From positions 1-46,575 of the forward strand of contig JAEYNX010000022.1 of assembly GCA_023412215.1 (NCBI GenBank): 46,575 nucleotides of DNA. The letters are read 5' to 3'. Position numbers and translations under genes: made by a program. The notes beneath the pieces are model-generated. The model had not been told where the DNA came from, did no database searches, and saw nothing but the letters and a program-made list of their open reading frames with translations. Positions 38,258-45,241 of the stretch are shown here, piece after piece. Source of the stretch: Bacillota bacterium. Lineage in GTDB: Bacteria; Bacillota; Clostridia; Oscillospirales; Ruminococcaceae. How positions within the stretch are numbered: the stretch's first letter is position 1; every line of letters starts with the position of its first letter.

Positions 38258-38588
38258 GGGCGATTGATAATCGCCCCTACACGATCGCCATAGACGGTGG
38301 GCGACCACGGGGCGTCGGGGACGCCGCCCCCTACAGCATGTCGTAAACGGGTGTTACGTGGGCCCAGGCGAATACCATTCGCCGGCGCACAGTTCGCCCC
38401 TACGGGATGTATTGCGAACGGGCGGGAGAACCCCGCCCCTACAGCGCGAAATCTGGTTTCTTTCGGAACGGCACGGGGGCCGTTTCCTACGGTGTTAAAT
38501 AGGATGTTGTAGGGGCGACGTTTCGTCGCCCGCAAAGATTACCGCGCGTTTCATGCGAGACCGCGGGCGAACACAGTTCGCCCCTACA
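38258..38588. repeat. GTAG hairpin (REP-like) array B, part 2
   Basis: Seven further units: 38258-38281 (GGGCGATT), 38309-38334 (GGGGCGTC), 38367-38404 (compound, GGCGAA), 38420-38443 (GGGCGGG), 38465-38490 (GGAACGGC), 38508-38532 (GGGCGACG) and 38564-38588 (GGGCGAAC). Most read CCCCTACA on the plus strand, opposite in direction to many of part 1, so the large repeat sits between arrays facing it. The array stops about 50 bases before the response regulator stop codon. Confidence 0.85.
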
Positions 38589-38636
38589 TGCTGATACCGC
38601 ACGCGGTACGAAAATTAGGCTAAAGCCCAAGGGCTA

Positions 38637-39332
38637 TTAACCGGCCTGCTCCACAAAGCGGTAGCCCACGCCGCGCACCGTCTTGATGTAGCGCGGGTGC
38701 TCGGCATCGTCCCCCAGCTTGGCGCGAAGGCTCTTGATGTGCATATCCAGCGTGCGGGTCTCGCCCACAAACTCATAGCCCCAGATGGTATTGAGCAGCT
38801 CGTCGCGCGAAACCACGCGGTCGGCGCTCTGCATCAGCAGGGTGAGCAGCTCGTACTCCTTAAGGGTAAGCTCGATCAGCGCGCCGTCCTTGGTCACCTC
38901 GTGCTTGTCGAGGTCTATCTTGATGTTATTGCGCTCGATCTGGCGCACCTGCTCGTCGGCGGGGTAGGCGCGGCGCAGCACGGCACGCAGGCGCGCCGAG
39001 AACTCCAGCACCCCGAAGGGCTTGGGGATATAATCGTCCGCCCCGCTGTCGAGGCCCGTCACCTTGTCGATCTCGCTGGTTTTGGCGGTGAGCATAATCA
39101 CCGGTATCTTTTTGGTAGCGGGGTTGCCCTTGATGCGGCGCAGCGCCTCAATGCCGTCGATGCCGGGAAGCATGATGTCCAAGATATATACCGAAGGCGT
39201 TTTGCCGCTGCCAAACATCTCCTCGGCGTTTTCAAAAGCCGTCACCTTGTAGGAAAATGCCTCGAGCGTGCAGCGCACCACCTCGCGGATGTTTGCGTCG
39301 TCTTCAACAATAAATACGGTATACTGCTCCAT
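38637..39332 (-). CDS. phoB: OmpR-family phosphate response regulator (PhoB/PhoP-like)
   Basis: Protein of 231 residues. The receiver domain (1-120) has FIVEDD (acidic pocket), YILDIMLPGIDG (phosphorylated Asp52), VIMLTAK and KPF (switch residues). The winged-helix domain (about 133-228) has LTLKEYELLTLLMQ, VVSRDELLNTIWGYE, RTLDMHIKSLRAKL and VRGVGYRF. In the Firmicutes pho regulon such a regulator binds TTTACA-like direct repeats, which are present upstream of pstS. Order pstS-pstC-pstA-pstB-phoU-regulator-kinase is the classic one. The ribosome site is weak (GGTGGTG). It starts 124 bases after the phoU stop. Confidence 0.93.
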   Translation of the reverse strand: MEQYTVFIVEDDANIREVVRCTLEAFSYKVTAFENAEEMFGSGKTPSVYILDIMLPGIDGIEALRRIKGNPATKKIPVIMLTAKTSEIDKVTGLDSGADDYIPKPFGVLEFSARLRAVLRRAYPADEQVRQIERNNIKIDLDKHEVTKDGALIELTLKEYELLTLLMQSADRVVSRDELLNTIWGYEFVGETRTLDMHIKSLRAKLGDDAEHPRYIKTVRGVGYRFVEQAG

Positions 39333-39456
39333 AGCAACACCACCTGTTCCTGTTTTTTTCTATCCGTAAGCGCTCAAAGAGCGCGGGCCGTAAACGCGGC
39401 AAACCCTATCGCATACCTATGCTGCAACCACGCAAAACGTGGTTGCGACGTAGGTA

Positions 39457-40119
39457 CTACAGTATCTTGGTGTTTTTGTACTCGCCGGTTTCAAAGAACT
39501 CCACCCATTCGCAGATGTTCACGGCGTGGTCGCCGATGCGCTCGAGGTATTTGGCGATCATCATCACGTCGATAGCCTCGTCGATCTTGGAGGGCGAGCT
39601 GCCGATGTGCTCCACTAAGTCGGCGCGCACCTTGCAGAAGAGGTCATCCACCACGTCGTCGCGGGCGATAACCGCCTTGGCGGAGTCGAGGTCGTTGTTG
39701 GTAAACGCGGTAACGCTGTCGTATACCATCTCGGAGGCTACGCGTGCCATCTCGGGGATATGGCGGGCAATCTTGGCGGGCTCGTCGTCGTCGAGGTTTA
39801 CGAGGATCTCGGCGATATCCGCCGCCTGGTCGCCGATGCGCTCGATGTCGGTGATCATCTTTAAGGCGGTGCTGATCTGCCTTAAGTCTCGCGCAACGGG
39901 CTGCTGGCGCAGCAAGAGCTTTAAGCAGCGGGTCTCGATGGTCTTTTCCATCTCGTCGATCTCGTGGTCGTGCTCGGCAACGTTCTGCGCCACCTCCTTG
40001 TCGCGCGCGGTGAGGGCTAAGACGGAGTTTTTGATAGCCTGCTCGGCAAGCCCCGCCATCTTGATTAGGTCGATATTTAAGTTTTCCAGCTCGGTATCAA
40101 AAGAAGGACGTGCTCCCAT
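39457..40119 (-). CDS. phoU: PhoU phosphate-transport regulator
   Basis: Protein of 220 residues made of two three-helix bundles with the metal-binding PhoU repeats: MITDIERIGDQAADIAEI (about 88-105) and MMIAKYLERIGDHAVNICEW (about 188-207), each with E-R-I-G-D. PhoU links the PstSCAB transporter to the kinase and keeps the pho regulon off when phosphate is plentiful. The ATG at 40119 is preferred because AAAGGAGA lies eight bases upstream; the ATG at 40125 is too close to it. It follows pstB by 172 bases that hold a paired-hairpin repeat. Confidence 0.95.
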   Translation of the reverse strand: MGARPSFDTELENLNIDLIKMAGLAEQAIKNSVLALTARDKEVAQNVAEHDHEIDEMEKTIETRCLKLLLRQQPVARDLRQISTALKMITDIERIGDQAADIAEILVNLDDDEPAKIARHIPEMARVASEMVYDSVTAFTNNDLDSAKAVIARDDVVDDLFCKVRADLVEHIGSSPSKIDEAIDVMMIAKYLERIGDHAVNICEWVEFFETGEYKNTKIL

Positions 40120-40153
40120 ATTCATTCTCCTTTAATTATAATACGAATTCCCG

Positions 40154-40225
40154 ATTAAAAAAACGGATAAAATCATTTTTTTAATCCCGCCTTTGGCGGG
40201 GAGCAATAACGCTTTGCTCTGCTTG
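40154..40225. repeat. Paired-hairpin repeat, copy R3
   Basis: Lead TTAAAAAAACGGATAAAATC, then CCCGCC-ttt-GGCGGG (about 40186-40201) and a hairpin around AACGC/GC in AGCAATAACGCTTTGCTCT. It lies in the pstB-phoU gap. Confidence 0.7.
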
Positions 40226-40291
40226 TTTCAAATTATACTAAGAAATATTCAGAAAAGACCGCTTGCACTTAAATTTTACAGAAGCAACGAA

Positions 40292-41044
40292 TCAGCCGAA
40301 ACGTCCTGTAATATAATCCTCGGTGCGCTTATCCTTGGGCAGGCTGAAGATGGTCTCGGTCTCGCCGAACTCCACCATCTCGCCCACTAGGAAGAACGCG
40401 GTGTAATCCGAGATTCTCGCCGCCTGCTGCATATTGTGCGTTACGATAACAATGGTGTATTTATCCTTTAAGGTGAGCATCAGCTCCTCGATCTTCATGG
40501 TGGAGATCGGGTCGAGCGCGCTGGTCGGCTCGTCCATGAGGATCACCTGCGGCTCCACCGCCATGGCGCGCGCGATGCACAGGCGCTGCTGCTGCCCGCC
40601 CGAGAGCGAAAGGGCGCTCTTGTGCAGGCGGTCTTTCACCTCATCGTAAAGGGCCGCGCCGATCAGGCTTTCCTTGACGATCTCGTCGAGCACCTTTTTG
40701 CTCTTGATGCCGTGGATGCGCGGGCCGTAGGCCACGTTGTCGTAGATGCTCATGGGGAACGGGTTGGGCTTCTGGAACACCATGCCGATCTTCTTGCGCA
40801 AAAGGGTCACGTCCACGCGTTTGTCGTAGAGGTTCTCGCCGTCTATAAGTACCTCGCCCGTAATCTTTACGCCGTCTATCAGGTCGTTCATACGGTTGAG
40901 TGTCTTTAAAAATGTAGATTTGCCGCAGCCGCTGGGGCCGATAAGGGCGGTGATTTTATTCTCCTGAATCTCTATGGAAACAGATTTCAGCGCATGATTC
41001 TCGCTGTAATACAGGTCGAGGTTCTTTACCGATATGCTGCTCAT
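40292..41044 (-). CDS. pstB: Phosphate ABC transporter ATP-binding protein PstB
   Basis: Protein of 250 residues, typical length. Walker A GPSGCGKST (36-44), Q-loop QKPNP (91), signature LSGGQQQRL (147-155), Walker B VILMDEPTSALDP (167-179) and the switch histidine in IVIVTHNMQQ are complete. The C-terminal EDYITGRFG is the usual PstB ending. It hydrolyses ATP to drive phosphate import through PstC/PstA. The ribosome site is AGGAAAGG somewhat far upstream. It is separated from pstA by 143 bases with an AT-rich palindrome. Confidence 0.97.
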   Translation of the reverse strand: MSSISVKNLDLYYSENHALKSVSIEIQENKITALIGPSGCGKSTFLKTLNRMNDLIDGVKITGEVLIDGENLYDKRVDVTLLRKKIGMVFQKPNPFPMSIYDNVAYGPRIHGIKSKKVLDEIVKESLIGAALYDEVKDRLHKSALSLSGGQQQRLCIARAMAVEPQVILMDEPTSALDPISTMKIEELMLTLKDKYTIVIVTHNMQQAARISDYTAFFLVGEMVEFGETETIFSLPKDKRTEDYITGRFG

Positions 41045-41085
41045 TCGTTTACCATACCTTTCCTGAAATAGGATTGTTCTTTCTT

Positions 41086-41138
41086 ATACTTATTTCAATC
41101 AGAAACTCTTACCTCATATTTCTTGTTAAAATCAGTAT
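41086..41138. repeat. AT-rich palindromic repeat in the pstA-pstB gap
   Basis: Ends ATACTTATTTCAATCAGAAA (41086) and TATTTCTTGTT..CAGTAT (to 41138) are inverted copies, the same family as 2609-2710, here only 53 bases long. In the transcript it would form a hairpin just before the pstB ribosome site. Confidence 0.7.
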
Positions 41139-41187
41139 TACTGTCCTGTCTGTAACCGGCTTTATGCCGCGTGCCTGCGTGCCGCAG

Positions 41188-42072
41188 CTACTGGCCTCTC
41201 GCCTTTTTGCTCGCCTGGTTTGCAAGCACCTTGGTCAGGCCGTTGATCAGCAGCACGATCACCATCAGCACCAGCGCTACACCGAAGCCCTGCTCGATAT
41301 ACCGGCCTTCGGAAACCGCGAAATACATCTGCACCGTAAGGGTCGCGCCCGAAGAGAACGGATGCGTGAGCCAGTTTGAGGGCAGGTTGGTTACCGAGCC
41401 CGCGGTGTAAAGCAGCGCCGCCGACTCGCCCACGATGCGCCCGATACTGAGGATTATCGCGGTAATAATGCCCGGGAGCGAGCTTGGCAGGATCACCGTG
41501 CGGATCATGTACCACTTGGTGGCGCCCATGCCCAATGCGCCCTCGCGGTAGCTGACGGGCACGGTTTTAAGCGCCTCCTCGGTGGTTCGGATGATTAAAG
41601 GAAGCACCATGATGGTGAGGGTGAACGCGCCCGAAAAGATGGAGTAGCCAAGATGCAGGAAGGTGCCGAAAAAGATGGCACCGAACAGGCCGTAGATGAT
41701 GGAGGGGATACCGGCCAGCGTTTCGATGGTAAACTCGATCACGCGGATAAGCGCGCCCTGCTTGGCGTATTCGGTGAGATAAACCGCCGCACCCACCCCG
41801 ACGGGGGTGGAGATGACGAGCGTGATAAGGATCATATACAGCGTGTTGATAATCGAGGGCAGGATGCCGAAGCGTTTTTTAAGGGCGCTGGGCGCGGTGG
41901 AAAGAAACTCCCACGAGATATTGGGCAAGCCGCGAACCAGTATATAAATAAGGATGCCCGCCAACAGCAAAACCGTGATACCCGCGCTCAGGAAGATCAG
42001 TACCTTCAGTACCCTGTCTGAAACCCGCGGGCGTTTGCCCAGAATGGTAATAGCGCTTGTTTGTTCCGACAT
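41188..42072 (-). CDS. pstA: Phosphate ABC transporter permease PstA
   Basis: Protein of 294 residues with six spans. LPLIIRTTEEALKTVPVSYR then EGALGMGATKWYMIRTVILP (about 163-202) is the EAA loop that contacts PstB, with the glycine and leucine in family positions. ETLAGIPSIIYGLFGAIFFG (about 116-135) is the PstA/PstC signature. It forms the channel with PstC. The ATG follows AAAGGAT and starts 33 bases after pstC. Confidence 0.96.
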   Translation of the reverse strand: MSEQTSAITILGKRPRVSDRVLKVLIFLSAGITVLLLAGILIYILVRGLPNISWEFLSTAPSALKKRFGILPSIINTLYMILITLVISTPVGVGAAVYLTEYAKQGALIRVIEFTIETLAGIPSIIYGLFGAIFFGTFLHLGYSIFSGAFTLTIMVLPLIIRTTEEALKTVPVSYREGALGMGATKWYMIRTVILPSSLPGIITAIILSIGRIVGESAALLYTAGSVTNLPSNWLTHPFSSGATLTVQMYFAVSEGRYIEQGFGVALVLMVIVLLINGLTKVLANQASKKARGQ

Positions 42073-42105
42073 ATGTTCTATCCTTTCCGTATGATTTCGC
42101 GCGGA

Positions 42106-43053
42106 TTATTTCTCTTTTCTGCTGTTGCCCTTGAGCATGATATTTACGACAAAGTTGATAATCATAATAAACACGAACAGCACGAGGCCGATACCGAAGA
42201 GCGACTCACGGTGCAGGCCCGCTGCGGCGTAGCTCATGTCGGAGACGATGGCGGTGGTTAAGAACCGCACGCTGTTAAAGGGCAGCGGGAAGTTCGCCAC
42301 ATTGCCCGCCACCATGATGATGGCCATGGCCTCGCCGATGGCACGGCCCACGCCGAGCACGATACTCGTCACGATGCCGGAGCGCGCGGCGCCGATCATC
42401 ACCCTGAAGATGGTTTGTATATGTGAAGCGCCGAGGGCGAGCGATGCCTCCTTGTATTCATGCGGCACCGCCCGAAGCGCGGTTTCGCTCACGTTCACAA
42501 TAGTAGGCAGAATCATAATAGCCAGCACGATCACCGCGGAAATAAGGTTGGAGCCGCCGGTAAAGGTGTGGTTGGGGTCGTCTTTAAAGATTGCCGTTTC
42601 AAAAATGCCCATAAACGGCACCAAGAGCTTTGCGCCGATAATACCGTAGATAACCGAGGGGATGCCCGCAAGCAGCTCTACCGCGGGGCGCACCACCTTG
42701 TACATCACGGGCGGGGCGAGCTCCGACAAAAACACCGCTGTTAAAAGCGACACCGGAACCCCGACGATGATCGCCATCAGCGTACCAATAATGGAAGTAA
42801 GTAAGAAATTCAAGATGCCGAACTTCGGCTCGGCGGCGGTAGGCAACCACTCGCTCCCGAACAGAAACTCCAGCACACCCACCTTCGCAAGGGCCGGAGA
42901 ACCTGCGATGATCATATAAACTGTAATGCCGATTACGGCGGCCACCGCGGCAATGCCGCATACAAAGAATACCACCGTCATAAACTTCTCGATGGCGGTT
43001 TTAGTCTTACTGCTGCCTTGAATAGTGAAGTTCTTTTGGCTGACTGCCTGCAA
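42106..43053 (-). CDS. pstC: Phosphate ABC transporter permease PstC
   Basis: Protein of 315 residues with six spans. ELLAGIPSVIYGIIGAKLLV (about 127-146) and the EAA loop SETALRAVPHEYKEASLALG then ASHIQTIFRVMIGAA (about 189-223) are as expected for PstC, as is the long N-terminal cytoplasmic part. The start is probably the TTG at 43053 with GGGGGA upstream; no nearby ATG is better placed. First of the permease genes, 350 bases after pstS. Confidence 0.96.
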   Translation of the reverse strand: MQAVSQKNFTIQGSSKTKTAIEKFMTVVFFVCGIAAVAAVIGITVYMIIAGSPALAKVGVLEFLFGSEWLPTAAEPKFGILNFLLTSIIGTLMAIIVGVPVSLLTAVFLSELAPPVMYKVVRPAVELLAGIPSVIYGIIGAKLLVPFMGIFETAIFKDDPNHTFTGGSNLISAVIVLAIMILPTIVNVSETALRAVPHEYKEASLALGASHIQTIFRVMIGAARSGIVTSIVLGVGRAIGEAMAIIMVAGNVANFPLPFNSVRFLTTAIVSDMSYAAAGLHRESLFGIGLVLFVFIMIINFVVNIMLKGNSRKEK

Positions 43054-43141
43054 GAGGATTCCCCCTTAATTCTCCAGTTTTTATTCCTGCTTGAGCAAAC
43101 ATTCGTACAATGCAACGTTTCGTTTAGCAACCTTCGCGACA

Positions 43142-43206
43142 GCGCTTAACGCCGGTGCTCCCCGCCGAGGGCGGAGGGCAAAAAGCGGCTCAGCACTTTT
43201 TACTGT
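43142..43206 (-). repeat. Paired-hairpin repeat, copy R5, in the pstS-pstC gap
   Basis: On the minus strand, AAAAAGTGCTGAGCCGCTTT then CCGCC-ctc-GGCGGGG and an AACGCCGG-containing part; a more diverged copy. The rest of the 350-base gap 43054-43403 is AT-rich with no gene that I can see. Confidence 0.55.
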
Positions 43207-43334
43207 AGAATGAGTATTACGGGACAAGTGACGGTGAATATGGTTATAAGGAACTTTCGGTTTCCGGTTTATCAAAATATGCCATATTTTATAAGAATAT
43301 GGGGTTTATAAAAATATGTCTTTATTGAGCGAAT

Positions 43335-43355
43335 GGGCGGGGCATTGCCCCACCC
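43335..43355 (-). terminator. Hairpin after pstS
   Basis: Arms GGGCGGGGC (43335-43343) and GCCCCACCC (43347-43355) with one mismatched position and a 3-base loop, 49 bases past the pstS stop. There is no T-run after it on the minus strand. It may be a leaky terminator or an mRNA-stabilising hairpin that lets pstS be made in excess of the transporter genes. Confidence 0.6.
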
Positions 43356-43403
43356 TTCCACTCAAAAGTATTATACTTTTACGTGTATTATGCTTAAATC
43401 GAA

Positions 43404-44297
43404 TTACTGCTTAACGATGAGACCCATGCCCTTAACGATCTCCTGGCCCTGAGCGCCCATAGCGTAGTCTAAGAAAGCCTGAGCGGTCTCACTTAAGGTC
43501 TTGGACTTATTGGTAGCCATTACAAAGGGACGGTTGAGCTTGTAGGTGCCGGCAAGGATGTTGGCTTCGGTAGCTTCAACGCCTTCAACCTTGGCAGCCC
43601 TGATGGTGTCGTCTACTGAGTTGAGGGATACATAGCCGATAGCGTCGGGGTTGGAAGCGACAGCGGTCTTAACAGCGCCGGTGCTGGTGAGCTCCTGAGC
43701 GTACTTGCACTTCTCTTTAACGTTTACGAGGGTCTCGAAAGCTTCGCGGGTACCGGAAGCGGCATCACGGCCGATTACTACGATAGCCTTGTCGTCGCCG
43801 CCTACTTCTTTCCAGTTCTTTACTTCGCCGGTGTAGATCTTAGCGAGCTGGTCGATGGTGAGGTCCTGAGCCTTGTTGGCGGGGTTTAAAGCAACTGCGA
43901 TACCGTCGATCGCAACGATGTGAGCGTCGAGCTTCTCAGCTTCTTCGGGCTTTAACTCTCTGGAAGCGTTGCCGATGTCAACAGTGCCGTCGGTTACAGC
44001 GGTGATTCCGGGGCCGGAGCCGGGATACTGGCACTCTACGGTTACGCCGGGCTCAGCTGTTTTGTAAGCCTCGATGAAAGCTTCCATCAGTTCCTGCATG
44101 GAGGTGGAGCCGCTGAGCGCTACCTTGCCGGTCAGGCCAGCAGAAGCAGCCTCGGAGGAAGCGGGAGCCTCGGAAGAAGCGGGAGCCTCAGAAGAAGCAG
44201 GAGCCTCAGAGGAGGGAGCTGCGGGAGTGGATGCACAGCCAGCGAAGAGTACGCCGGTCATGGCAAGCGCCAAAACAACAGAAAGTACCTTTTTCAT
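43404..44297 (-). CDS. pstS: Phosphate-binding lipoprotein PstS
   Basis: Protein of 297 residues. The lipoprotein signal MKKVLSVVLALAMTGVLFAG is followed by Cys21 (lipobox FAGC). A Ser/Pro/Ala/Glu-rich linker with tandem EAPASS repeats (about 35-52) holds the binding domain off the membrane. The domain has VALSGSTSMQELMEAF (SGST, phosphate contact), QYPGSGPGITAVTDGTVDIG, ASRELKPEEAE and GRDAASGTREAFETLV (ASGTR, phosphate contact). It captures phosphate outside the membrane for PstCA. AAAAGGAG lies seven bases before the ATG. Pho boxes lie 90-170 bases upstream. Codon use is A/T-richer and more biased than neighbours, as in a highly expressed gene. Confidence 0.97.
   Translation of the reverse strand: MKKVLSVVLALAMTGVLFAGCASTPAAPSSEAPASSEAPASSEAPASSEAASAGLTGKVALSGSTSMQELMEAFIEAYKTAEPGVTVECQYPGSGPGITAVTDGTVDIGNASRELKPEEAEKLDAHIVAIDGIAVALNPANKAQDLTIDQLAKIYTGEVKNWKEVGGDDKAIVVIGRDAASGTREAFETLVNVKEKCKYAQELTSTGAVKTAVASNPDAIGYVSLNSVDDTIRAAKVEGVEATEANILAGTYKLNRPFVMATNKSKTLSETAQAFLDYAMGAQGQEIVKGMGLIVKQ
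44155..44216. repeat. 18-bp tandem repeat inside pstS
   Basis: About 3.5 copies of an 18-base unit coding EAPASS (read on the minus strand), differing by single silent changes. It lengthens the linker after the lipid-modified cysteine and could vary in number between strains. Confidence 0.8.
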
Positions 44298-44390
44298 TTA
44301 GTAATCTCCTTTTCCTTGGATGCCTGAGTTTACTGCATCTCAGACATATTTTGCATAATACCCTTAGGACAATCAAACTATATCAAAATG

Positions 44391-44463
44391 CATATAAAGC
44401 TGGTAGCACGTTATGGTAAAGCGCCTGTATGCCTTGTGTAAAATTGCGTAAAGGAAATGTAAA
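44391..44463 (-). promoter_or_regulatory. Pho box array and promoter of pstS
   Basis: On the minus strand five direct repeats: TTTACA (44463-44458), TTTACG (44452-44447), TTTACA (44442-44437), CATACA (44431-44426) and TTTACC (44420-44415), starting 11, 10, 11 and 11 bases apart, that is, once per helical turn. An 18-base spacer then leads to TATATG (44396-44391) as -10 box. The last repeat takes the -35 position, as in activator-dependent PhoP/PhoB promoters. Confidence 0.88.
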
Positions 44464-44530
44464 ATGGCACCTTACCTCCGTTTATTGTTTGATTATTGGG
44501 GCAGACTATACATTTTGTAATCCTGATTCT

Positions 44531-44595
44531 TTATTAAAAAAGTGGTTTTATCTCCGCCGAAAGCGGGGAAAACCATAACGCAAAGCGTTATGGCA
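44531..44595. repeat. Paired-hairpin repeat, copy R4
   Basis: Lead TTATTAAAAAAGTGGTTTTA, then CCGCCgaaaGCGG and a hairpin CATAACGC-aaa-GCGTTATGG (about 44573-44593). It lies between the divergent pstS and PH-domain genes. Confidence 0.7.
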
Positions 44596-44737
44596 CGATG
44601 AATATAAAGCGGTAATCCGGCGGCTAAAAGCCGCCGCGCCGTTTGATAACGGCGCGGAAACAAGGATTTTATCCCTGTTCTAGGTAAAATTTAGCATAAA
44701 ATATTGGAGCGCATCTTAACAGAAGGAGGCACCGCGC

Positions 44738-45226
44738 GTGGAACTGCAAAAGCCCAGCATCCGCCTGCTCTACGCGTGGTGGCTTGCGCTCTTTTTCGGC
44801 ACCCTCGCACTCTGCTGTGCCGCCGCGCCGCTCGGGAACCTTTCGCACGCGCTGTGGGTGTGGGTGACGGCGCTGATGCTCATCGCCTTCTCGGCGGGGT
44901 TTGCGTGGTACCTGCCCGCGCGCTACCGCCGCCTTGCGTTTTACGCAAGCGGCGAGCTGGTGATCCTCCACTGCGGGGTGATCGCGACGCGCACCAAATA
45001 TATCAATGTAAAGAATATCCGCTTTGCCTCGATGGATTCCGTCCTGCCGACGGCGCTCTTCGGCCTTTCCACCGCCACCCTGCGCACCGCGGGCGCCGTG
45101 GTGCGCATCCCGGGCCTTGACGCCGACGCCCGGCGCAGGCTCAAGGCGACGCTCGCTCCCTGCTTCGGGCAGCCTGAACCAAAACCGCAACAGCCGAAGG
45201 GGGATATTGCCGGGGAAAAGGGGTAG
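44738..45226 (+). CDS. Bacterial PH-domain (YdbS-like) membrane protein
   Basis: Protein of 162 residues. Two spans (about 12-31 and 38-58) are followed by a bacterial PH domain (bPH2, about 60-140): RRLAFYASGELVILHCGVIA, RTKYINVKNIRFASMDSVLP then FGLSTATLRTAG and VRIPGLDA, the same order as in YdbS/YdbT proteins. The role is unknown; in Bacillus such proteins help resist certain lantibiotics. The start is GTG, eight bases after AGAAGGAGG. It is the last gene before the right-hand repeat region and diverges from pstS. Confidence 0.82.
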   Translation: MELQKPSIRLLYAWWLALFFGTLALCCAAAPLGNLSHALWVWVTALMLIAFSAGFAWYLPARYRRLAFYASGELVILHCGVIATRTKYINVKNIRFASMDSVLPTALFGLSTATLRTAGAVVRIPGLDADARRRLKATLAPCFGQPEPKPQQPKGDIAGEKG

Positions 45227-45241
45227 GCATTGGCCGCCCGT

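Noticed and set aside
37882..38535. 217-codon open frame on the minus strand
   Set aside because: It is made of GTAG hairpins plus part of the large repeat; palindromes with C-rich arms leave long stop-free runs.
37099..38588. CRISPR array
   Set aside because: Units differ in stem sequence, occur in both orientations and have irregular spacing, and there are no constant repeats with unique spacers and no cas genes.
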